Source of the DNA: Gautieria morchelliformis
Taxonomy: Eukaryota > Basidiomycota > Agaricomycetes > Gomphales > Gomphaceae
Assembly (NCBI GenBank): GCA_015179125.1
Contig: WHVA01000412.1
Coordinates: forward strand, 39,515 to 103,514
Direction: 5' to 3'
Length of the DNA stretch: 64,000 bases
Numbering within the stretch: position 1 is the stretch's first letter; each line of letters opens with the position of its first letter. Below, in pieces: positions 51,655 to 62,338 of the stretch. Made by a program: the position numbers and the translations under genes. Under the pieces are notes generated by a model. It was not told where the DNA came from. It searched no databases and saw nothing but the letters and a program-made list of their open reading frames with translations.

Positions 51655-52955
51655 CTAGAGGACCTGATGAATTACGGGGTTGGCAATATTGCCCAGGTTG
51701 GTGTCGCGAATGGAAATAGCCTCATATTGTCGTACGAGGCTTGAATGGAAGACCGGTGATATACGACAGCTTTTCAGCTCATCGGGGAGTTCAAGGGTCA
51801 CGGTCGAGGTGTCATTATGTGCCTCGACCATGCGGTATGGTCCGATGTACCGCAGGACTAGTTTTCTGGCTCTTCCTTTTGGTAGAGTCAGGTTTTGGGT
51901 TGAGAGGTAGATGCGGTCGTTGGCCGCGTACCTGTCGCTCGCCGTATGTTTCTTGTTCACATGAACATTTGTGTCACCCGATGCTCGATGATTGCATCAT
52001 GTGCCACCATCAGGTTCCATCTGGCCTGATGTGTGAACCAGGCTACCCCTTTAAACAGGGTGTCCACAGCTATGGGGAGGTCTATCCGTGGCATATAGCT
52101 GTGGGTCAGCTCAAAGGTTGCGAACCCTGTGGTTGCGCTGACGTCGCTGTTGAGGGCAACCTCAACCATTGGGCATTTCAACGCCCAATCCTTCTGATTG
52201 TCCCTGACTACTGCGCGCAATATCTGTCCGATCAAGCGGTTTGTGCGCTCAGTTGCTCCATCCATTTGGGGATGAAAGGCAGTTGACATGAGGAGCTTAG
52301 TCCCTATGAGTCGCTGTAGTTCAGGCCAGAAGATAGACCTGAGTTCGAGTCTCTATCTGAGACGACGGAGTCTGGGACTCCATGGAGCCGGACGATGTCT
52401 TTTAGAAACAGCCAGGCTACTCCCTTGGCTGACATGCTTGTCGTTGTTGGGATGAGGTGGACGTGCAACGTTAGTCGGTCGATGACTACCATCAGGTAGT
52501 CACAGTCATTTCATTTGGGCAGGGGCCCCATGAAGTTGATGCCGATCGACTGCCACAGCCTATCCGGAATGGGTAGGCTGTGTAGTAAACCCTTGGGCCG
52601 TTGTGGCCCGGTGTTCATCATCTGGCACTTTGCGCACAATGTGCAGAATGACTTGATGTCTGGGCTCATGCCCGGCCACCAGTATGACTTTGACTGTAGT
52701 TCAATGTCTTCAGATGGCCGTAGTGACTGACTATCTGGTGTGCTCAATCGATGATGATTTCAATCAGCCTCCGTCCCCCCTGAAGAACAGATCGGGGGAC
52801 GGCGATGACGTCTCTTTTGAGCTGATTCTTTGTCCAGATCAGGCCGTCCCAGATACCGAATCTCGGGTGAGCATCCGGATGCTCCATTATCTTTGAGAAC
52901 ATGGGGTCCTTATGGTATGCATCTCGCAAGACCTTGGCCAGGTATATGCCCTGTT
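51655..52955 (-). pseudogene. Ty3/gypsy integrase relic, third pol lineage
   Basis: Minus strand, several shifts: GIYLAKVLRDAYHKDPMFSK, then ELQSKSYWWPGMSPDIKSFC..C..C (zinc-binding module), INFMGPLPK, VVIDRLTLHVHLIPTTT, VVSDRDSN, MSTAFHPQMDGATERTNRLI, and the C-terminal LPKGRARKLVLRYIGPYRMV. These are the end of RNase H, the integrase core and the post-core domain. Sequence differs clearly from families A and B. Its upstream part is replaced at 52956 by the family B LTR and is not found on the other side of that element. Confidence 0.8.
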
Positions 52956-53445
52956 TGTAAGGGCAACCCTGGCTAGTTGTGGAGATCACACTACCACACA
53001 ACTGACAAGGGGAAGTCCAAAGTATGTATAAATGAACAGAGTATACAAGAGAGGGGATTCTCACCTGACAAGGGGAAATCCAAAGAGAAAAGTCTAAGGA
53101 CCCCCAATGTCAGCGAGCCCGTATTATACTACGCTGCGCAGCCAGGGACAAAACTTGGCACCCACCATCAACCCTGCATCTCCCTGACCACCCTGACCCT
53201 TGATCGACCCTTGATGCCACCTATTACGCGAGTCGCTTGATTCACGACACTGTTCCGAGAGTGGAAGTCGGAAATTGGAGTGGAATTGGCAAGGCGAACA
53301 GAACTGGTGGAAGTTCTCCCAGAAGCGGAATCATTTCCGAAAGCGGAGGCAGAGATGGAATTGGAACTGGAAGCGGAGTTGGAAATGGAGTCGGAACTGG
53401 GTGTGGTGTCGGAACTGGAAATGGAAAACAGGGTGTCCCCTGACA
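52956..53445 (-). repeat. 3' LTR, family B copy 2
   Basis: 490 bp; plus-strand ends TGTAAGGG / CCCTGACA. The pol frame continues into it as far as 53168. Polypurine tract at 53446-53458. Confidence 0.92.
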
Positions 53446-56400
53446 TCACCCCCCCTCTAGCGTGCTGCGTCCTCGAAGCACGGGACACGAGGGATTGAAA
53501 TGCCAGCGAGCGGATTCGGCGAGGGGCACCGGGGTGTGTCCTATAGAACTCATGGAGTTTGTCTGGAGCGGAAACATCTTGCTCCGGGATCCACGAATTC
53601 TCCTCGTACCCACACCCTTCCCATTTTACGAGGAATTGGAGTCGTCCTCGCACAAACCGGCTGTCCAGGATCCGATCCACCACATAGTGCTCTTCCCCAT
53701 CTACAATTTCCGGCGGAGGTGGCGGATGAGCCTTCCGACCTGGAATTGGGTCCTCAAGCATAGGGAGTAACTTCACCACGTTGAAGACGGGGTGGAGGCG
53801 GGACATGGACATCGGAAGTCGGAGACAGTATGCATTCCATCCAACCCTCCACGTCACCGTGAAGGGCCCAAGGTAGAGGTGGGCAAGCTTCTGCAAAGGG
53901 CGTGTGATGCGGATGTCACTTGCATCTAGATACACCTTATCTCCAACTTGGTACTCCGGGGCAGGAACCCGACGTTGGTTGTAGTGCCTTGCCATGTCAT
54001 CCTTGGCCTTTGCAAGGGCCGACTTGGCTTCCGAAAGGGTGGAGTCCATGCGGTCTCGGAACTCATTGACCGTCTCGAGTCGGGAGTCAGCCTGGCGTGG
54101 CTCGAAGCCCATCCGCAGGTGTCATCCGGAGTCAAGCATGAAGGGAGTCTGTTGTGTGGCGGAATGGACATGGTTGTTGTATTGGAATTCCGCCAGTGGA
54201 AGTAACTCATCCCAGTCATCCTGCCTCTCATTGACAAAGAGGCGGAGATATTGCTCCAACTCCTGATTGACCCGTTCCGTCTGTCCATCACCCTGCAGAT
54301 GGTACGCTGTGGTGGTAGCCAGCTTTATGCCCAGCAGGCGGTAGAGCTCCCGAGTCAGTTCCGCGACAAACTGCGGACCTCGGTCGGAAACAACTTGCTT
54401 CGGGAGCCCATGCAACTTCCAGACATGTGCAAGGAACAGGCAGGCCGCTCCGAGGGCTGTGATCATCGTGTGCATCGGAATGAAGTGGGACACTTTGCTT
54501 ACCGAATCCACGACGTTCATGATCGCGTCGTAGCCATGAGACTCTGGGAGTTCAACAATGAAGTCGACACTGATGGTGTCCCAGTGGGATTCAGGAATCG
54601 GGAGCGGAACAAGTTCTCCGACGGGCGGATGTCGTTGCGCTTTCGTTCAGAGACAAAGGTCACATGTCTTCACGTACTGTCCAATGTAGCGGGACATCTG
54701 AGGCCACCAGTAATTCCGAGCCACTAATTCCAGCGTCTTCCACCTGCCAGCATTCCCAGCGACCCGTGTGTCATGGTGCTGGGACACGATGCGGCGGCGG
54801 AGGCCCGCCCCACCTGGAACATAGACCTTGCCTCTGAAGTGGAGCAGTCCATCACGTTCCGACCATTCCGCTGCCCGTACAGACCGTGAGTGCCCTTTCC
54901 GAAGTTCCCCCACCGCCTTCACCACCGAGTCCTCTTTCTCTCCATTCCGGTACTGCCTCCGGATGTCCCAGAGCATTTCCACTTCCGCCCTAACTGCAGT
55001 CACTCCCTCTAGGGCATGGATTGCAAAGAGACTAGGGCGGAGCAGTGTCATATCCGCGTTGTCTCCACTTCTGCTTCCATGATCTGCACGGCGGGATAGG
55101 GCATCGGGCTTGCCCATGGTGCGGCCGGGGCGGTGGCGGAGCAGGAAGTCGAAACGGGACAGGTGTAGGGACCACCGTGCTTGTCATCGGTTCAACTTTT
55201 TAGATGTGCGGAAATACTCGAGCTTCTTGTGGTCTGTCCAGATCTCAAATGGACATAGAGCACCCTCGAGGAAGTGTTGCCACTCCTCCAGCGCTCGGAT
55301 GATTGCCAGCATCTCCTTGTCGTGGATCTCATAGTTCCTCTCGACCGGACTAAGGCTTTTAGAGAAGAAGGCAATCGGACGCCATCCCCCATCATATTCC
55401 GATGACTGTTGTGACAAGACTGCTCCAGTAGCTGTGTCGGAAGAGTCCGCCTCAACTCGATAAGGGCGAGAGTCATCGGGAAAGATCAGGACCGGGGCGG
55501 AAGTGATCAGCTCTTTGAGTTTGTCAAAGGAGGCCTGTTCCGGCTCTCCGCACTGCCATCCAACCTCCTTCGTGCTGAGGTTGAAGAGGGCACGAGCATG
55601 GCAGGAGAAGTCCTTGATGAACCGCCGGTAGAAATTGACAAACCCAATGAAGGACTGGACCTCTTTCCTGTTCTGCAGCACAGGCCAATCCGACACACCG
55701 GAAATTTTGACTGGGTCCATTTCCACCTTTCCTTCCGACACAATCACCCCAAGATACTCTATCCGCGTCCGCTCAAATTCGCACTTTTCCGGCTTGAGAC
55801 ACAGGTTGTATTCCTGGAGCCGTTCCAGCACTCTCCGCACGACTTCCCGATGTTCCAACATTGTTTTTGTGAAGATGAGGATGTCATTGAGGTAGATGCA
55901 GACAACCCCTTCTGCTATCATGTCACGGAAAATGTCATTCATCATCGTCTGGAATGTGGCGGGACTGTTGGTAACGCCAAAGAACATGACCTGTGGCTCA
56001 AAGAGTTCTCGGTTGGTGCGGAATGCGGCCTTCCACTCGTCTCCCTCCTGGATCCGAACATTATTGAAGCCCCAGCGGACATCCAGCTTAGTGAAGTACC
56101 TTGCCCCGCAGAGTTGTGTGATTAGTTCGGAAATGAGTGGAATGGGGTACCGGTTCTTGATCGTGATCGCATTCAAGGCCCGGTAATCCTGTACAAGTCT
56201 GAGCGAGCCGTCCTTCTTCTTGATGAAGAACACCAGAGATGCCATGGGTGACTTGGAGGGGCGAATCCTCCCTGTACGGAGGTTTTCCACAAGGAATGCA
56301 TGGAGCTCTACCTGCTCCTTGGGTGACAGCGGGTAGACTTTGCAGTTGGTGGGCTTCGACCCAGGCTCCAACTCGATGGCATGGTCCCAAAGCTTCCGTG

Positions 56401-57375
56401 GAGGCAGGGTATCAAATGACTCCTTGGAAAAGACATCCTCAAACTCCCGCAGGTACTCCGGAATTTCCGCCTCCACTCTATCATGCCTCTTGGAGGCTTC
56501 AGCAAGGCGTTGCGAAATGTTTCCGGTGGCGCGGATGTGTTTCGCTTCTGGCGGAAGGTTTACGTACAGCAAGCGCTCCCCTTCCGCCAGAGTGTCTTCC
56601 GGGCCGAGTCGGATAACGTCGGAGTCGGAATCGGAATTGGAATTGGAAGTGGGATCCGGTTCAAATTCCCCTTCCGAGTCTTCTTCTGCAAGCAGTGGAT
56701 GGGGGCCAGAACAACATGTCTGTATGAGTCGTTCGGTCTTCCGCTGCTCCTGGCGCTCCTTCCACTCTTCCGACCTGCACATGTGACACTTGGCTGGACA
56801 TCGACTCATCAGTACCTTCCGAGTCTGCCAATTGATCTCCGGGTTGTGCTCCTGAAGCCAGGTAAACCCGAGGATGATGTCTTGCTTCCCCAGGCTGGTG
56901 ACTGCAAAGGAAGTGCGTTCCGAGTGTCCATTGTAGGGAGAATTGTGTCTACTATCTCCATTATGGACCCTGCCTCATTGGGGCTTCCATCCACATTGAA
57001 CACTGGGATTGCACGTTGCAACTTCTGCGTGGTGAGTCGGTTCCGTTCCACATAGTCCCGGTCCATAAATTGACCAGTGGCCCCACAGTCGATAAGGGCG
57101 GGTCCAGATTTGACTTCCGCTGTATCTGTAGTCTGGATCTCCACCTTAATGACTAGTGACTTGGGGCCAGGGGTGGCAGCAACAACATAGCGCTTCGGAA
57201 GGTGTCTCTCCCAAGGGCGGATGCAGGATGGATGGGGTGTCGGATTTGGTTTTTGTGTGACTTTATCCGGTGGGTCTGCACAAGGTGAGGGGAGTGGGGG
57301 CTTTTCATTCTCTACTTCAAGACAGGCAAACCGGTTATGTACAGGCAGCAGGGGCACACATCTCACCTGCTGGGT
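53168..57375 (-). pseudogene. Family B copy 2 Pol
   Basis: Same order as copy 1. Protease GPALIDCGATGQFMDRDYVE, then a frameshift at about 56945 after EIVDTIL. Reverse transcriptase with FTKLDVRWGFNNVRI and YLNDILIF (about 55890), again Asn in the YxDD box. RNase H to a CGA-to-TGA stop at about 55184. Zinc-binding module HHDTRVAGN..CDLCL ends at TGA 54647, the same stop as in copy 1. Integrase to TGA about 54123 (CGA in copy 1). Chromodomain VVDRILDSRFVRGRLQFLVK. The frame then crosses the polypurine tract into the LTR and ends at 53168. Confidence 0.9.
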
Positions 57376-58536
57376 GTCACAAAATCCGACGCATCTTCTG
57401 CTTCTGGTGGACCATGTTCCGCGTTTTCGGAAACCTCTTCCGCAGTGGGCACTCCGCTTATGTCCGCAAGTGCGAGGAACTCTGGAAGGAGCTCGAGTTT
57501 CTCCTCTGTGGTCATAAGTCGGATATCAAAGGCTTGGGGGCACTCGCGAGCATAGTGGCCGGGTTGTCGACATCGGAAGCAGGTGATAGTTCCGCGGCCT
57601 TTTCCGTGCATGCGGTCAACATCCATCGGGGCAGGGCCACTCTTCGAGGGAGGAGGGCTATGTTTCCTAATAGGAGCAGGCGGAGCAAGCGTCGGAAATA
57701 TTTTCCGTGTGGGAATGAATGCGCTTCCGGGTTTTGGCACAGGTGGAGTAGGACGAGTGGAACTGTGTGTCATGTTCCGGCTTGTCTCCACGAAGCCCTC
57801 ATTTGCTTCCCTGTTCCGGGACACCCGCTGCGCAGCTTGGTACCACCCTTCCGGGTCATCAAAATCCGGAGCTCCATCCCCAAGCAGTGCAACTTGGTTC
57901 TGGAGTGTTGGATCAAGTCCTCGTCGGAATTTGATGACGATCGTCTTGTCGTCGTCATACTCCGCAAGGTCGATGCGCTCCTGGAAGCGATCGATGTAGT
58001 CATCGACCAGATCCTTGGCCTGGTACCAGCTGGTCCCCTCGAGCTTCGTAAGGGCTGTGAGCTGCTCGTTTTTCGGGCAGAACTGGTGGAAAATGTTTTC
58101 TCGAAGGCGTCCCAGTCCCGGAAGTAGTTCCCCTTGCCCTTTGCTTCATGTCGGATCACCTTGTTTGCAAAACGGGCTGCCCGGTCCACTTGAAAAAGGA
58201 CAATGCCCAGTGAATCCGAGCCTGGTCGTTCGGAAAGAGGTCTCCGACAATTGCGAAGTAGATGCTGCATGTGTTGAAGAATGCACGTCCCTTCTCCCGA
58301 TCTCCGTCAAAGTCCGCCGGAGTTGCGGGTTTGACCTTTGCTAACTTCGCGGACATCCTCTCTTCCGCTAGTTCCGCTTTTCCGAAATCCGGATCATCCA
58401 GCATTTCATTTCCACCACTTTGTGGAATATCTAACTTAGCCAAAATCGCTTGTAAGGCTGTTTCAATCGCGTCGGTCTTCATCCGGTTCCGCGTCAATTC
58501 CTCCTCCATATTCCGAAGACGATCGTCCGGATCCAT
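57363..58536 (-). pseudogene. Family B copy 2 Gag
   Basis: ATG 58536 (MDPDDRLRNMEEELTRNRM). One-base shifts near 58190 (after ALSFFK) and 58100 (after FEKTFS) break the capsid region. The last part reads through the zinc knuckle CFRCRQPGHYARECP to TGA at 57363. At the two sites where copy 1 has stops this copy has sense codons (FDGDREKG; FRRGLDP-type). Confidence 0.85.
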
Positions 58537-58721
58537 GTCGGAAGGAGAAATATGGACGGGATTTCCGAGGTTGGGAGCTCGACGTAAGAAGAGGGGCTGT
58601 CGTACGCTGTGTGTGCGGAAGAGGTTGCGATTTCGAGTCGCTGTCTCCGATTCCGAACGCACCTATGGCGAATGCAACGCGCAGTACGACCGCCGGTCCT
58701 CTAGGGGAGAGACTTTTCTGC

Positions 58722-59205
58722 TGTAAGGGCAACCCTGGCTAGTTGTGGAGATCACACTACCACACAACTGACAAGGGGAAATCCAAAGTATGTATAAATG
58801 AACAGAGTATACAAGAGAGGGGATTCTCACCTGACAAGGGGAAATCCAAAGAGAAAAGTCTAAGGACCCCCAATGTCAGCGAGCCCGTATTATACTACGC
58901 TGCGCAGCCAGGACAACACTTGGCACCGCCATCAACCCTGCATCCCCTGACCCCCTGACCTTGATCGACCCTTGATGCCACCTATTATGCGAGTCGCTTG
59001 ATTTCCGACACTGTTCCGGAGTGGAAGTCGGAAATTGGAGTGGAACTGGCAAGGCGAACAGAACTGGTGGAAGTTCTCCCAGAAGCGGAATCATTTCCGA
59101 AAGCGGAGGCGGAGATGGAATCGGAACCGGAAGCGGAGTCGGAAATGGAGTCGGAACTGGGTGTGGTGTCGGAACTGGAAATGGAAAACAGGGTGCCCCC
59201 TGACA
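58722..59205 (-). repeat. 5' LTR, family B copy 2
   Basis: 484 bp, same ends. Predicted transcript start AGACTTTTCT and TATAATA on the sense strand as in copy 1. The primer site AGAAAAGTCT follows after GC (sense, 58719-58710). Confidence 0.92.
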
Positions 59206-60331
59206 GCCTCTAACTTGGATTATATACTATTAGCTATCCCCGCCTTCAATAAATGGCAGTATTCTGGAACCGGATCAAATACAATTATGCAGTTCCAATG
59301 TGTCAGGGGTAGGCTTTGCACAAGCGATGCGTAAAATAGAAAATTAAATAATGTGGTTGAGTTCATGGAACTCTTGTGGTGGCCACCACTGCTGTAAAAC
59401 TAAAACTGTGGTATGTAAAGAGACATGAATACAGGATTCATACCTGTTTGGATCTAATAACGTTTTAAAGGGCTCTAGAAATTACAGCGTATTATGTATA
59501 TAATGATGCGCTCCTGCTAGCTTTACCAACCGTGACCAACGCTCCTGGAAACTTTCAAGATCTGCATAGCGCCTTCTCATCACTAAGCTCCTTGCACTAT
59601 GTTTCTGTACTCGTCCAGGACAACCTCTCTGGTTCGGGGCTGCTAGTGTTATTGCTGCAGATTCTCACCCAGGAGGCGGGGTGCACCCATAGGTTTTAAA
59701 CGACTCTTAGGGACGAGAACAACTTCGGCGTTTCAACCCTCGCTCGATATATGGTGCCATAATATGGTTCAACAATCCCCTCGATTTTTTATCTGTCTTG
59801 AGTTCCCGATTACAAGATAGCAATTGAACTACATACAGTATTAGAGGAAAATCCACACCAATACGGGCCGACTTGTGATGGTGAGTGAGCTCGGTTGATC
59901 ACTATTTCATTCTCGAACTAGGTCAGCGGATCAATATGCATGGAATCGCTGCATGAACTACTTACAGAGCTCTAAGTCCCCACTCAGCAGGTCTGGCTCC
60001 CGACGCCGATGATGTAACCCGAAGCATCTCAGCGCGCAGCGCCCTCTTCGTCACTTCTGTCCCTTGAACAGGGTCATGTTTTCCCTGCAGTAGCCGGGAA
60101 TGCTGCAAGGACATCATACGGTCATGGTCATATTTACACATACATTTTCTGGCACAGGCCGAGTTGGATCGAGTGATCAGAGACGATAGTCTTCCTTCTT
60201 TCTGTGGCATATTGCCATGTCACCAACCGACGCCCCGTAGGTGTCTGAACTCTCAAGACGACTGTGCTTTGTTTCATTATGATATAAGTTTCCCTGGTTT
60301 CTGTAGATTTGGGAGGGGAGTCGCAAGTTCC
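59206..60331. other. No gene recognised
   Basis: Neither the third gypsy pol nor a second target copy is seen after 59205. Short ORFs (e.g. 59962-60210, minus) without family resemblance. A T-rich tract lies near 60390-60415. Confidence 0.35.
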
Positions 60332-62238
60332 TCACTCTCGCCAGGACAGCGATGATAAGTCACGATGGGGACAGGCAGCGAAATAATTTCTATAAAAAAA
60401 TAAAAATTTAGTACAATTAATACAATAGGTCCTCCTTGTCAATAAATTAACAGCATCCATTCTAGCGTCCATTAATTCGTTGGTCGACGTCCTGAACCTC
60501 AATATTCTGATCCACGCTCCGATAGAGCCACTATAAGTCTGGTAAATACGAGGTTATCTGGAGAAGTAAGAATACGTACAGAAACCCCTCATGTCGAAGG
60601 AATAGAGCGCGCTTCGTGCCTTTGCTCCAGAACCGTATTGCGTACGACAGCGTAGTGACAGTCGCTGCATAGCCTGATACACCTGACATCTCAGTGGTTG
60701 GCATGCCCCACAAAAATGTTACTAACCACGTATGAAACACCCTCCAAAGTATATCTTATCCAGACCATACTTCTCAGCATTCATGTACCTTTCCTTGATG
60801 CTTGAGGTCGCCTCCAAAAGACAGTAATAATGAGTAAACTCACGCGATTTGCCCAATGTTGTTACTAATCGCGTATAGCAAGCTGCGGCTGATGTCTTCA
60901 GCGGAAAACTTGCGCCTTTGTCCTCCTCGCCCTTCTTGAACACCTTGCCAAATGACGACGCAATCATAGTCGATTTCAGCCCCAAGCGCGAATAATCCTG
61001 CCCATAAATGTCCCCGACAAGCATGTCCACCGTGGCGTTATCTCCTTGTTCCGAAAGAGCCAACATTTCTAGATGCCATGTCATATAGCCGCGTCTCATA
61101 AAGATATAGTAAGGCCACTGACCATCGAAACTGGTGGCAGGAGTCAGGAGACTCAGCAAACCCCAGAGGGTACCGCCTCCAAGACTTGTCCCGCTGACTC
61201 GTTCAAAAGTGCCGCCTTCGTCCACTTTGATGATCGACACGCCTGACCCAATATTGACTAGAAGACATGGAAATTGTGGACTAGGATCGGTAGCAAAAGA
61301 CACATTATACTGTGGCGGGTTCGGAGACGGTCGTTCAAGCACGTCAAGTTGCGAAGGCCCTGCTGAACCATTCACATAGGCCGCTGGAGGATTCTGTGGT
61401 GTTTTATCGGGATGGGAGACGGAGTGAATCAGTTCGTCCGAGAAGAAATAGACTTCATCTGGGATATGTGTGATAAAACCCAAGCCTTCGATGAGACACT
61501 CCATCTCATCCTCCCTTCTGACTTCGACACCAAGCTCCTCACTGAAGAGCTCGTGAAAACGATGTGCGCCTCCACCTGTAGCCATGATCTTTACGCTTCT
61601 CTTCATCTCATCCTCTGTCACGCCATTTACCGTCGCAGAGCGAGTGATGAGTGAGCGGATGAAGGCGACACAGTCTTCAAGATTCGACGTCTCAAATCGC
61701 TCGAAATTGAGTGATCCTCCGGGGAAATGCTTCAGGGTCATTTTGGCAAGCTTGGAGGACAACCCTGGTTCCAGCGGTGTCGAACTGGATTCCAGGGCGA
61801 GGGGTGTAAGAGCCCCACTGCGGAGGAGATGCCGGGACACGTCTTCAGAGCATCCGTCAGTGCCGGGAGAACTACTAGGGCTGCGTTGGACATCCCATTC
61901 AAGGAAGAACGAGATGGCGGAAGGGGCTCTGGTGAACGAGTGAAGTACACCACTTTGGCAAGCGACCCGCCGATCTGCGAGTTGTTCAGTGCCGCTCTTA
62001 GCTGCGAGACAAAAACCTACGTCGACTGCGATATGGGAGACGGGTTCGATGTAGTTTGGCAAATATATACCTCGACTATCTCTTGTCTGTCTGATATGAG
62101 AGACACTCCTAAGCACATCAAGTTCAGGCTGACCTCTGGGGATTCTTCGTGCAATATCACAGCTCCACGAGTGTCGACCTTGATGGCTTTGGGTGTAGGC
62201 AGGGACATGAGGGCGCTCGAAGGTCGAGCCACTGCCAT
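60332..62238 (-). CDS. Pantothenate kinase (eukaryotic type II/Fumble family)
   Basis: Phosphorylates pantothenate, the first committed step of coenzyme A synthesis, in the cytosol. ATG at 62238 (MAVARPSSALMSLPTPKAIK). Exons then give YLPNYIEPVSHIAVD, joined across an intron (GTAGGT..CTCGCAG) to IGGSLAKVVYFTRSP, the nucleotide-binding loop. The long exon to 60722 carries IMATGGGAHRFHELF, FPCLLVNIGSGVSIIKV, SGTSLGGGTLWGLLSLLT, GDIYGQDYSRLGLKSTMIAS and KIYFGGCFIRG. Introns GTTAGT..ATGTCAG and GTACGT..CTTATAG lead to SYAIRFWSKGTKRALFLRHE and a final exon starting GSIGAWI. The last frame stays open to 60332, about 50 residues longer than usual, so the true end is uncertain. Same strand as gamma-COP, 100 bp downstream of it. 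Confidence 0.9.
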
Positions 62239-62338
62239 GTCGTACCGATCAGCCCATTTAAGTGGACTAGCGTGGCTCTGACACTCGGGTTTTCAAATTC
62301 CGGATCCTGCAGGGCCACAATAGATAAGAGGTTCTCCA

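Larger units (their letters stand above)
52956..59205 (-). mobile_element. Full-length Ty3/gypsy chromovirus, family B copy 2
   Basis: Minus-strand copy with 5' LTR 58722-59205, self-complementary primer site, gag, pol and 3' LTR 52956-53445. Flanks CTGTT (left) and GCCTC (right) do not match. Left side lies within an older gypsy pol; right side does not continue it. Defects: two frameshifts in gag, one in protease, TGA stops at about 55184, 54647 and 54123. Confidence 0.92.

Noticed and set aside
53237..54266. Several open plus-strand frames (Glu/Ser/Gly-rich and others)
   Set aside because: Antisense shadows of family B pol and LTR; repetitive composition comes from the TTCCG words.
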